The notes beneath the pieces were generated by a model. That model saw nothing but the letters and a program-made list of their open reading frames with translations, was not told where the DNA came from and ran no database searches. Positions 1 through 6,050 of a stretch of 17,537 nucleotides of DNA are shown here, in pieces (positions within the stretch are counted from its first letter, which is position 1; the number at the start of each line of letters is the position of its first letter). The translations under genes and the position numbers were made by a program. Source of the DNA: Aquificaceae bacterium (lineage in GTDB: Bacteria > Aquificota > Aquificia > Aquificales > Aquificaceae); NCBI GenBank assembly GCA_027049085.1, contig JALTVH010000139.1:1-17537 (forward strand). Direction: 5' to 3'.

Positions 1-210
1 GGAGAAATCCTTCAGACGGTTATGTCAGACAGCCTCTTCAAGGTTGAGGCAAGGGATTCTTTAGCCCAGGCAATGAAGATTTATGTAAAGACTAAACTGG
101 ATTTCCTTGATTGCCTTAAGATCGCCAAGGCTAAGAGACGCAAGGCTGAGGGCGTTGTTGCTCTGAGAAAGTCTCTTGGTAGGGGAGGAATAAAGGTCAT
201 TCACCCCTGA
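1..210 (+). CDS. PIN-domain (VapC-like) protein, C-terminal fragment cut by window edge
   Basis: The frame is open from base 1 and ends at TGA 208-210, giving 69 residues with no start in the window; the ATG at 22 is internal to the domain. The residues resemble the last third of a PIN-domain ribonuclease, the toxin of VapBC-type modules: a helix with the KLDFLDCL motif, whose second aspartate corresponds to the third conserved acidic residue of the fold, then a helix rich in Ala, Lys and Arg (IAKAKRRKAEGV), then a strand and a GIKVI ending. The fourth conserved acidic position, usually in a TFD-type strand, reads ALRK here, so that aspartate is missing. Its 3' end overlaps the end of fliI on the other strand by 14 bp. 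The antitoxin, if any, would lie to the left. The family call rests on a short fragment. Confidence 0.6.
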   Translation, partial: GEILQTVMSDSLFKVEARDSLAQAMKIYVKTKLDFLDCLKIAKAKRRKAEGVVALRKSLGRGGIKVIHP

Positions 211-1483
211 GAGTCCTGTAAAGGTTTTCAAGCTCCCTTCTGCTCTCTTTAAAGGAGACCCCTTCCCTGAAGTCCTGTTTGAAGAAGGCATCAAGGATCT
301 CTTTGTTTTCCAGAACCCTGTCCACAGCAGGATTTGATCCTTTTTTGTATAGCCCCAGGTTAACAAGGTCTTCCATTGACTCATAAGAGCTGAGAAGCTC
401 CTTGACGTACATTGCCATATTAAGGTGTTCCTCATCAACAAGGCGAGGCATGAGCCTTGAGAGGCTCCTGACGGGGTCAATGGCGGGATAAAGCCCTGCG
501 TTTGCCCTTTTCCGTGACAGGATGATGTGACCGTCAAAGACCCCCACCAGGGCATCTGCAACGGGGTCCAGGGTAATGTCGTCTCCTTCCACAAGAACAC
601 TGAAAACTCCCGTTATGCTCCCCCCATCCCTGAAGTTGCCACAGCTCTCAACAATGTTTGTCATCATGTGAAAGACTGAGGGTGTGTAGCCCTTTAGTGT
701 AGGTGGTTCACCTGCAGCAAGGCCTATCTCTCTCTGGGCCATCGCAAAGCGTGTTATGGAATCCATAACAAGCAGTACGTCAGCACCCTTCTGGGCAAAG
801 TATTTTGCGTGAACTATGGCGCTGAGGGCACCCTTGACTTTTACAACGGGGGGTTCATCTGCTGTTGAAACAACCACTATGCTCTTTGAGAGACCTTTGC
901 CAAGTACATCCTCAATAAACTCTCTTACTTCTCTTCCTCTCTCACCTATTAGAGCAAGGACAACAACGTCCGCGGTGCTGTAGTTGGTGATCATGCCAAG
1001 GAGGGTGCTTTTGCCTACGCCGGCACCCGCAAAGATTCCAACCTTTTGACCCTTTCCGAGGGTAAACATACCGTTTATAGACCTTATACCCGTGTCAAAG
1101 ACGTCCTTTATCCTTTCCCTTGAGAGGGGATTTATATTCCTTAGCTCAATAGGGAGTTTCTGAGCTGAGTAAATGGTCTCACCGTCAAGAGGGTCACCGA
1201 AGGGATTTACGACCTTACCCAGTAGCTCATCACCCGTCAGGGTATATACGTACTCACTCCTAATAAGGACCCTGTCGCCGGGTTTAATCCCCGACAGTCT
1301 GCCGTAGGGCATTATGATACAGCGGTCCTCTGCAAAACCTATAACCTCCCCGTATATGCGATTTCCAGTTGAGGGATATATCTCTACAAGGTCTCCCGTT
1401 GCACTCCCCGGATTGTATGCCTCGAGGTATATACCGCTTACTCTGACTACCTTTCCATAGACCTTAGCCCCCTTCAAGGACAT
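197..1483 (-). CDS. fliI: Flagellar export ATPase FliI
   Basis: This cytoplasmic ATPase energises the flagellar type III export apparatus. The 428 residues match the usual FliI length. Walker A is GAGVGKST at residues 153-160, the GERGREV motif follows at 180-186, and Walker B is VLLVMD at 236-241. The stretch SITRFAMAQREIGLAAGEPP at 242-261 is characteristic of FliI/SctN-type ATPases and separates them from the F1 beta and Rho families. The ATG at 1483 lies inside the 3' end of fliH with a 20-bp overlap, and GAGG sits about 9 nt upstream, so translation is probably coupled. The expected next gene, fliJ, is absent: downstream is the oppositely oriented PIN-domain gene, whose 3' end overlaps this one. 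Confidence 0.96.
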   Translation of the reverse strand: MSLKGAKVYGKVVRVSGIYLEAYNPGSATGDLVEIYPSTGNRIYGEVIGFAEDRCIIMPYGRLSGIKPGDRVLIRSEYVYTLTGDELLGKVVNPFGDPLDGETIYSAQKLPIELRNINPLSRERIKDVFDTGIRSINGMFTLGKGQKVGIFAGAGVGKSTLLGMITNYSTADVVVLALIGERGREVREFIEDVLGKGLSKSIVVVSTADEPPVVKVKGALSAIVHAKYFAQKGADVLLVMDSITRFAMAQREIGLAAGEPPTLKGYTPSVFHMMTNIVESCGNFRDGGSITGVFSVLVEGDDITLDPVADALVGVFDGHIILSRKRANAGLYPAIDPVRSLSRLMPRLVDEEHLNMAMYVKELLSSYESMEDLVNLGLYKKGSNPAVDRVLENKEILDAFFKQDFREGVSFKESRRELENLYRTLRGE

Positions 1484-2147
1484 CCTTTATAACCTCTCTG
1501 AATATCTCCTCAATTATCTCGTCATGCTTTCTCTCTATCATAAACTTTGGAGTTTCTATCCTGACTTCCCCTTCCCTTAGGCTCTGGTCCGCTTCTATTT
1601 CAATGTCCACTTTTTCCGACAGGCGTTCCCGTAGATCACCGATGAGGTCATATACCCTTTCAACATCTGAAGGGCTGAGGAGGATCTTTACCGTTCCCCG
1701 AAGGTCAAGGGACTTCTCAAAGACCTGATTGAGGATCCTTGTGACAATTTCTTCTTTTGGAACGAGGTCCGTCATCAGGAACTCTTTTATCACCCTTTTG
1801 CCTATTTCAAGAAAGTCCTTCTTGACCGATTCCCTTGCCTCTTCAAGACCCTCAAGGATCTTAGTGTAGACCTCTGAAAGGAGGTGGTCCTTCCTGCCAA
1901 GTAGGTCCATTTTCTCTTTTAGCCTGGAGAGCTCTTCTTCCTTATCCTGGAGGGTCTTTTTCAGCATTTCCCTCTCAGCTCTAAGAGCTGAGACCTCTTC
2001 CTGAAGGGAATTGATCGCCTTTCGCAGGCCTTCAACAGATTCCTCCTTGCTCTCCTTCTTCTCTGAATCCTTCTGATCGGTGGAGGGGATCAGCTTCCTT
2101 ATGTCTGCCTTCTGAACGTCAAAAATAGGTCTGAAGTCCTTAGACAT
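1464..2147 (-). CDS. fliH: Flagellar assembly protein FliH
   Basis: FliH binds FliI, acts as the stator-like regulator of the export ATPase and tethers it to the export gate and C ring. The protein has the expected build: a polar N-terminus, a long charged coiled coil at about residues 30-100 rich in Glu, Lys and Leu heptads, then a compact alpha/beta C-terminal domain ending in IIEEIFREVIKDVL. I chose ATG 2147 (227 aa) because GAGGAGG lies about 6 nt upstream; the frame can be extended to a TTG at 2165 but that start has no ribosome-binding site. With this start it overlaps the end of fliG by 8 bp. Sequence conservation in this family is weak, so the call rests mainly on position between fliG and fliI plus the coiled-coil layout. 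Confidence 0.88.
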   Translation of the reverse strand: MSKDFRPIFDVQKADIRKLIPSTDQKDSEKKESKEESVEGLRKAINSLQEEVSALRAEREMLKKTLQDKEEELSRLKEKMDLLGRKDHLLSEVYTKILEGLEEARESVKKDFLEIGKRVIKEFLMTDLVPKEEIVTRILNQVFEKSLDLRGTVKILLSPSDVERVYDLIGDLRERLSEKVDIEIEADQSLREGEVRIETPKFMIERKHDEIIEEIFREVIKDVLEGG

Positions 2148-3147
2148 AGGCCTCCTCACCGCCAACGTCTATCTTGCCCTCATCAATTAACTTTCTTATT
2201 ACACCAACGACCTGCTTCTGAGCCTTTTCCGCTTCAGTCTTTCTGACAGGTCCGAGGGCTTCCATATCTTCCTGCATTATCTTAGCTGCGCGTTTGGACA
2301 TATTGGAGAAGAACTTTTCTTTGATGTCATCGGGCGCAGCTTTGAGGGCAACTATAAGAGTATTTTTATCAACCGCCTTGAGCACCTCAATAATTGCCCT
2401 GTTGTCAAGCTTCCTTATGTCCTCAAAGGTGAACATCTTTTCTCTGATCCTTTCCTCAAGGGTGGGATCTTCCTCACCTATTTTCCTGAGGAGGTTCTCT
2501 GCTGTTTCCTTGTCAAGCATGTTCATTAGCTCTGCTGCGATGGCAACACCTTCCTGTTTCTTTATTCCTCCCGCAATTCCAAGGGTTTTGATCTCCTCTG
2601 TGACCGTTTCAATAAGCTCCCTCAGAAACTGAGGAGAGACGTTTTCAAGGGTTGCTATCCTCTTGACAACCTCAAAGCGAACGTTTTCGGGCAGCCACTG
2701 AAGAACCTCAGAGGCTTTTCTGGGAGTGAGCTGGGAAAGGAGAACCGCGATCGTCTGGGGATGTTCATTTTTTATTAGTCCCGCAAGAACTCTTGTGTCT
2801 ATCTTTTCAAGCTGTTCAAGACCCTCTGCAACCCCTGCGGTACCGATCAGGCTCCTTATCCTGTCATAAACTTCAGGAGGTAAAACTCCCTGGAGCTGGT
2901 CAAGGAGGGTTTCAAGATTTGAGTACTGGGTCGCAACATAGCTGTAATCCTCAAGGAATTCCTTTACAGCCTCCTCTATATCAGAGGCAGAGAGGTCCTT
3001 TAATCTTGCGGCTGTTAAAAAGATCTTCTGAATTTCTTCTTCAGATAGCTCCTTAAGGATCTTTGCTGCAACGTCTGGAGGCATTGACATGAGAAGAACT
3101 GCCGCCTTTTCAACCTTTGAGAGGTCTCTATCAGTAAGCTCAGCCAT
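2140..3147 (-). CDS. fliG: Flagellar motor switch protein FliG
   Basis: FliG is the rotor protein of the C ring that contacts the MS ring at its N-terminus and the MotA stator at its C-terminus. The 335 residues are of normal length. The N-terminal domain begins with KVEKAAVLLMSMPPDVAAKIL (one-residue-wider match to the family's opening helix). The middle domain carries the diagnostic EHPQTIAVLLSQL at 128-140, used in FliM binding. The C-terminal torque domain has FEDIRKLDNRAI and, near the end, SKRAAKIMQEDMEALGPVR with the charged residues that face MotA. The stop overlaps the start of fliH. Upstream, where fliF usually stands, there is instead an SdhB-like gene 8 bp away. A purine-rich AGAAAGAG precedes the ATG. 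Confidence 0.96.
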   Translation of the reverse strand: MAELTDRDLSKVEKAAVLLMSMPPDVAAKILKELSEEEIQKIFLTAARLKDLSASDIEEAVKEFLEDYSYVATQYSNLETLLDQLQGVLPPEVYDRIRSLIGTAGVAEGLEQLEKIDTRVLAGLIKNEHPQTIAVLLSQLTPRKASEVLQWLPENVRFEVVKRIATLENVSPQFLRELIETVTEEIKTLGIAGGIKKQEGVAIAAELMNMLDKETAENLLRKIGEEDPTLEERIREKMFTFEDIRKLDNRAIIEVLKAVDKNTLIVALKAAPDDIKEKFFSNMSKRAAKIMQEDMEALGPVRKTEAEKAQKQVVGVIRKLIDEGKIDVGGEEAYV

Positions 3148-3155
3148 AGCTCTTT

Positions 3156-3857
3156 CTAAAAGCTCAGAAAATCAAAATCCTGGCCACTCCTTTGAATATA
3201 ACCCATTCCCGCAAGCTTTCCTTCAATAACAGTGACCCACCTTTCTGGCATACAGGACTTTGGGCACAGGAGAGTGCAGTTACTGCAGTGGACACAGCCC
3301 ATAAAGGATGAAGCACCAACGTTCTCAATTCTTTCATCACCCACACCATCCCTTTTGTCTGAGGAGACCCTGTAAAATCTCGTCAGCACCATAGGTCCCG
3401 CAAAGGGTGAACCTTCAAGTACAGGGGGACAGACGCTGTCGCAGATACCGCAGAGTATGCAGTCCGAAGGTTTCTCCAGTGCCCTGGAGTCTTCAGGAAG
3501 AATAGCTACCTCCCCTTCACCGGGCTCAAGCCAGAGCCTGTATGTTTTAAGCCTTCTGGGAATACCTTCGTGGTCGGTCACGAGGTCTCTTAGAACGGGA
3601 AAGCCCTCAAGGGGTTCAAGGACAACCTCTTCCTCGGTTACCCTCTCCTTGCAGGCTAAAACAGCCCTTCCGTTCATCTTCACACCGCAGGTTCCGCAAA
3701 TGGAAGACCTGCACATGGCCCTGAAGGCAAGGGTAGGGTCCTGCTCTTCCTTTATTCTGCTGAGAATTTCAAGAACCGTAGGAGTTCCATCAACCTCAAG
3801 GTCGTAGGTCTGAAAATAAGGACCCTCCTTGCCAAGCCTCTTTATCTTTACCTTCAT
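3156..3857 (-). CDS. Succinate dehydrogenase/fumarate reductase iron-sulfur protein (SdhB/FrdB-like)
   Basis: The protein has the two-domain build of the electron-transfer subunit of succinate dehydrogenase or fumarate reductase. The N-terminal plant-ferredoxin-like domain has C49, C54, C57 and C69 for a [2Fe-2S] cluster (CRSSICGTCG, then C). The C-terminal domain has CILCGICDSVCP at 133-144. The second cysteine motif, at 188-199, reads CVHCSNCTLLCP and so forms a complete ferredoxin-type CxxCxxCxxxCP, with a further cysteine at 202; ordinary SdhB has C-x5-C-x3-CPK here and makes a [3Fe-4S] cluster. The 233 residues are of typical length. No flavoprotein (SdhA/FrdA) or membrane-anchor gene lies in the window. 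The gene sits between holA (16 bp away) and fliG (8 bp). It could also be a TfrB-like or other quinone/disulfide-linked subunit. Confidence 0.85.
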   Translation of the reverse strand: MKVKIKRLGKEGPYFQTYDLEVDGTPTVLEILSRIKEEQDPTLAFRAMCRSSICGTCGVKMNGRAVLACKERVTEEEVVLEPLEGFPVLRDLVTDHEGIPRRLKTYRLWLEPGEGEVAILPEDSRALEKPSDCILCGICDSVCPPVLEGSPFAGPMVLTRFYRVSSDKRDGVGDERIENVGASSFMGCVHCSNCTLLCPKSCMPERWVTVIEGKLAGMGYIQRSGQDFDFLSF

Positions 3858-3873
3858 TAATTTATAAAGATAT

Positions 3874-4887
3874 TCATTTCCTCAAGAGGGAAAGGGCAAA
3901 GTTTTCCATTGCTGTGAAGGGCTCAAGGAATTCTGTTTTAACGGACCTCTCGAGAGTGTAAAGGGACATGATAAGCCTTCTGGCCTTTTCCCCCTTCCAG
4001 TTCTCCAGAAACTTCTTAAATTTAGCGGTCTGAAAACCTCCCTTTATCCCGAGGTCTGCAAGAGCTTTTTCCTCATCAGCTCCTTTCTCTGCCATCCTCG
4101 CAAGGGCGTAGAGCCTCAGGCCGTATCCAGTTATCAGAGCCATGAGCTGGAGGGGAATAGCTCCTTCTCTTTTCAGGTCCTTTAGAGACCTTAAAAAACC
4201 TTCAAGGTTTCCTAAGAACAAACTGTCAACGAGCTCAAAGGCGTCGGACCTTGACCAAGGAGCCGAAACCTCAGAAACCATCTCAAGAGTTATCCTCCTG
4301 CCACCCGCATAGGTTATCAGCTTCTCACTTTCCTGCTTGAGAACCATCAGATCACCGCCCGTGAGGGAAATCAGAAGTCTGAGAGCTTCTTCCTCAATTC
4401 CCCCTGCCTCCTTCTCAAACTTCTTTCTGAGAATTTCCTCAATCTTCCTCGCTGGAAGCCTATCCGCAGACACCACCGCTCCACGCTTTGTCAGGCTTGA
4501 GAAAGGCTCTTTTTTCAGGTCCTGGGGCTTCAGGCGGTGCGGGAAATGGGTGATAAGGCTTGAACCCTTCATTCCCTCAACAGTCCTCACCAGGAGTCCC
4601 ATAGACTTCTTTGACCTGCTTATCTTCTTTAAGAACTCATTGAAGTTCATCACAAAGACCGCCCTTCGGGCGGTGGAGGAAAATATATCCCTTTCCGAAA
4701 GCTCACCGATAAGCTGGGAAAGCTCAACCTCATCCCCCCACAGAATACAAAAGGATCCCCCGAATTTTTCTCTGAGCTTATCTATTATCGTTCTGACCAG
4801 GTACTCCTCTTCCCCATGGAGGAGAACAAACTGAGGGATATCTTCTTTTTCAATGGACTTGAGGAAGGTCAGGGCCTTCTGTTCCAA
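3874..4887 (-). CDS. holA: DNA polymerase III delta subunit (clamp loader) HolA
   Basis: HolA is the delta subunit of the clamp-loader complex and opens the beta sliding clamp. The 337 residues match the family length. The N-terminus has the typical FVLLHGEEEYLVRTIIDKLRE-like segment (short form GEEEYLV), followed by a degenerate AAA+ fold without a Walker A motif, as is normal for delta. The middle holds GGDLMVLKQESEKLITYAGG at about 196-215, which resembles the family's D-x-x-x-L-xx-ELEKL pattern. The C-terminal collar domain has a series of helices including LARMAEKGADEEKAL. The start is a TTG at 4887, preceded by GAGGAG 4-5 nt upstream inside the end of the ferredoxin gene, with a 1-nt gap between the genes. 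Divergent HolA proteins are common, which limits confidence slightly. Confidence 0.88.
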   Translation of the reverse strand: MEQKALTFLKSIEKEDIPQFVLLHGEEEYLVRTIIDKLREKFGGSFCILWGDEVELSQLIGELSERDIFSSTARRAVFVMNFNEFLKKISRSKKSMGLLVRTVEGMKGSSLITHFPHRLKPQDLKKEPFSSLTKRGAVVSADRLPARKIEEILRKKFEKEAGGIEEEALRLLISLTGGDLMVLKQESEKLITYAGGRRITLEMVSEVSAPWSRSDAFELVDSLFLGNLEGFLRSLKDLKREGAIPLQLMALITGYGLRLYALARMAEKGADEEKALADLGIKGGFQTAKFKKFLENWKGEKARRLIMSLYTLERSVKTEFLEPFTAMENFALSLLRK

Positions 4888-4888
4888 C

Positions 4889-5179
4889 TCACTCCTCTGC
4901 CTCTATCTCTATCTCATCACACTCTTCACTCTCAATTATAAGCTGGCAGGTGAGCCTTTCCTCATCGTCCACCGCACCGACCCTCCAGAGAGTCTCTTCC
5001 TCTTCTTCTGATGGCTCATTGAGGCACTCAAGCCCTTTGATTACTCTTGCAAGACACACACCGCACTGCCCATCGGTACAGCCGAACTCAATGCCCGCCT
5101 TCTCAATTTCGTGGCTAAGTTCGCCGAACCTTACGCCCTTTGGAATGTCAAAAACCTTTCCGTTTATCCTGACTTTCAT
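4889..5179 (-). CDS. [2Fe-2S] ferredoxin, plant/adrenodoxin type
   Basis: This small acidic electron carrier of 96 residues has the ferredoxin beta-grasp pattern: short N-terminal strands (MKVRINGKVFDIPKG), then the cluster loop CTDGQCGVC with C34, C39 and C42, and the fourth ligand C78 in RLTCQL. It ends in a strongly acidic tail (EIEIEAEE). Two further cysteines, C52 and C87, are not predicted ligands. It lies 34 bp after the thioredoxin-like gene and 1 nt before holA. No clear Shine-Dalgarno precedes the ATG, but a TAAAAT hexamer at 5188-5193 (minus strand) lies 8 nt upstream, which may mean an internal leaderless promoter. The partner reductase cannot be told from the sequence. Confidence 0.88.
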   Translation of the reverse strand: MKVRINGKVFDIPKGVRFGELSHEIEKAGIEFGCTDGQCGVCLARVIKGLECLNEPSEEEEETLWRVGAVDDEERLTCQLIIESEECDEIEIEAEE

Positions 5180-5213
5180 AGGTGATAATTTTACAGGTCC
5201 TGCCTGCTTCCTA

Positions 5214-5474
5214 TTATGATGAGGATTCTATCACCTTCCTCGCTTCCTGCTCCTCAGGTACGCCCACAAACTTGAGCTCACCGTCAACTATAGAGGAGGG
5301 TACACTCCTGACCATTAGTTTATTCACCCAGTATCTTCCCTCTGGTGTTGCGATGTCAAGAACATCGTACTTAAATCCGTACTCCTCCTGGAGCCTGCGC
5401 CACAGGGCATCGGCATGGGGACAGGTCGGGCACCACTGCGAAACCAATAGTATTACGTGCTTTCCTTCACTCAT
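5214..5474 (-). CDS. Thioredoxin/glutaredoxin-fold protein with CPTC motif
   Basis: This is a minimal 86-residue thioredoxin-fold protein. After a hydrophobic strand (HVILLVSQ) comes the redox motif WCPTC with cysteines at residues 15 and 18. The cis-proline region is SVPSSIVDGE near residues 57-66, followed by a VGVP turn and a C-terminal helix. The length matches archaeal-type small glutaredoxin-like proteins rather than the usual 105-residue thioredoxin. It starts 1 nt after the stop of the GcvH-like gene, with AGGTG-like purines upstream inside that gene, so the two are probably translated together. Coupling to a lipoyl carrier suggests a role in dithiol/disulfide exchange, but that is inference from position. 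Confidence 0.82.
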   Translation of the reverse strand: MSEGKHVILLVSQWCPTCPHADALWRRLQEEYGFKYDVLDIATPEGRYWVNKLMVRSVPSSIVDGELKFVGVPEEQEARKVIESSS

Positions 5475-5475
5475 T

Positions 5476-5952
5476 TCACATACACCTCATACAGACTATA
5501 TCCCACTCATCAATATGTTCCCTCATGAGACGAAGAGCCTCTTCACCAGTTACGAGCTCCTTTAGGTCCCTCTCAAGGTAAGTGGGCCTTAGCCTGACGA
5601 TCCAGGCCTCTCCGTAAGGATCGATGTTTATAAAGTTCGGATCCTCTGAGACCCTCTGATTGATCTCAACAACCTCACCTTCCACAAGGGCGGGAACGGG
5701 ACCTGCCCACTTTCCGCTTTCAAGAGTGGCTATGGGCTTTCCCTTTCTCAACTTGGTTCCTGGAGGCTTGATCCTGGCATGGAGTAGCCTCCCCGCCCTC
5801 GTCTGCCCGACGTCCGTCAGTCCCATCGTCACCGTCCCATCATCGTTGACCCTTAGCCACACTTGATTTTCGATATCGTAGTAGAGGTCCTTGGGAATCA
5901 TGCACCCCTGATACTCCCAGGCGCTCCCTAAGTCAGCAGTTTCCTTTTCCAT
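5476..5952 (-). CDS. GcvH-like lipoyl-carrier protein with C-terminal CxxC
   Basis: The lipoyl domain is clear: LRVNDDGTVTMGLTDVGQ, then LESGKW with K81 as the likely lipoylated lysine, then PVPALVEGEVVEINQRV and DPYGEAWIVRLRP, all in the order of glycine-cleavage H protein. It differs from standard GcvH, which is about 125-130 residues with an ESVK-type site. Here the site is ESGKW, the protein is 158 residues long, and it ends in DIVCMRCM with a CxxC pair at 154/157. No gcvT or gcvP is nearby. It heads the minus-strand block and is followed by thioredoxin-like and ferredoxin genes. It may serve the glycine cleavage/synthase system, or be a sulfur-metabolism lipoate-binding protein (LbpA type); the window does not decide. 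The ATG at 5952 lacks a ribosome-binding site and has TATATT 7 nt upstream. Confidence 0.85.
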   Translation of the reverse strand: MEKETADLGSAWEYQGCMIPKDLYYDIENQVWLRVNDDGTVTMGLTDVGQTRAGRLLHARIKPPGTKLRKGKPIATLESGKWAGPVPALVEGEVVEINQRVSEDPNFINIDPYGEAWIVRLRPTYLERDLKELVTGEEALRLMREHIDEWDIVCMRCM

Positions 5953-5971
5953 ACATTTAAATATACATCGG

Positions 5972-5983
5972 ATAAACGTTTAT
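5972..5983. promoter_or_regulatory. Perfect 12-bp palindrome ATAAACGTTTAT, possible operator
   Basis: ATAAACGTTTAT is an exact inverted repeat in the divergent region between the GcvH-like gene and the NnrS-like gene. It overlaps the minus-strand -10 candidate TAAATA (5981-5986), a position where a bound dimeric regulator could block transcription of the minus-strand block. The sequence does not match an operator I can name. Confidence 0.35.
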
Positions 5984-6009
5984 TTACACCGCTTGACTCC
6001 TTTGATCAA
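5981..6009 (-). promoter_or_regulatory. Candidate promoter for the GcvH-to-fliI block
   Basis: On the minus strand, TTGATC (6009-6004) and TAAATA (5986-5981) are separated by 17 bp and point into the GcvH-like gene, with a predicted start about 22 nt before its ATG. The -35 element overlaps the CTTTGATCAAAG palindrome. A second -10-like hexamer, TATATT at 5960-5965, lies closer and would give a leaderless transcript, so which one is used is uncertain. Confidence 0.35.
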
Positions 6010-6020
6010 AGCTTTATAGT
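5993..6020 (+). promoter_or_regulatory. Sigma70-type promoter for the NnrS-like membrane protein gene
   Basis: TTGACT (5993-5998) and TATAGT (6015-6020) are separated by 16 bp. Each hexamer matches the sigma70 consensus at five of six positions. Transcription would start near 6027, leaving a leader of about 24 nt that contains AGGGAG (about 6 nt before the ATG at 6051) as ribosome-binding site. The spacer contains a perfect palindrome, so the promoter is probably controlled. Confidence 0.65.
6000..6011. promoter_or_regulatory. Perfect 12-bp palindrome CTTTGATCAAAG inside the promoter spacer
   Basis: CTTTGATCAAAG reads the same on both strands. It lies wholly between the -35 and -10 of the plus-strand promoter and overlaps the -35 of the minus-strand candidate, so one bound dimer could act on both directions. 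TTGAT/ATCAA half-sites recall FNR/CRP-family boxes, but those have 4 bp between half-sites and here there are none, so the family is not assigned. Confidence 0.45.
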
Positions 6021-6050
6021 AAATAAATGATTACTCTCAGGGAGTAAGCA

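Noticed and set aside
61..600. Long minus-strand open frame of 179 codons inside fliI
   Set aside because: It lies in another frame of the well-supported FliI gene, is rich in Ser, Trp and Pro, and shows no family motif; treated as a shadow.
1464..2165. Longer FliH start at TTG 2165
   Set aside because: The ATG at 2147 has a strong GAGGAGG upstream while TTG 2165 has none and would lengthen the overlap with fliG.
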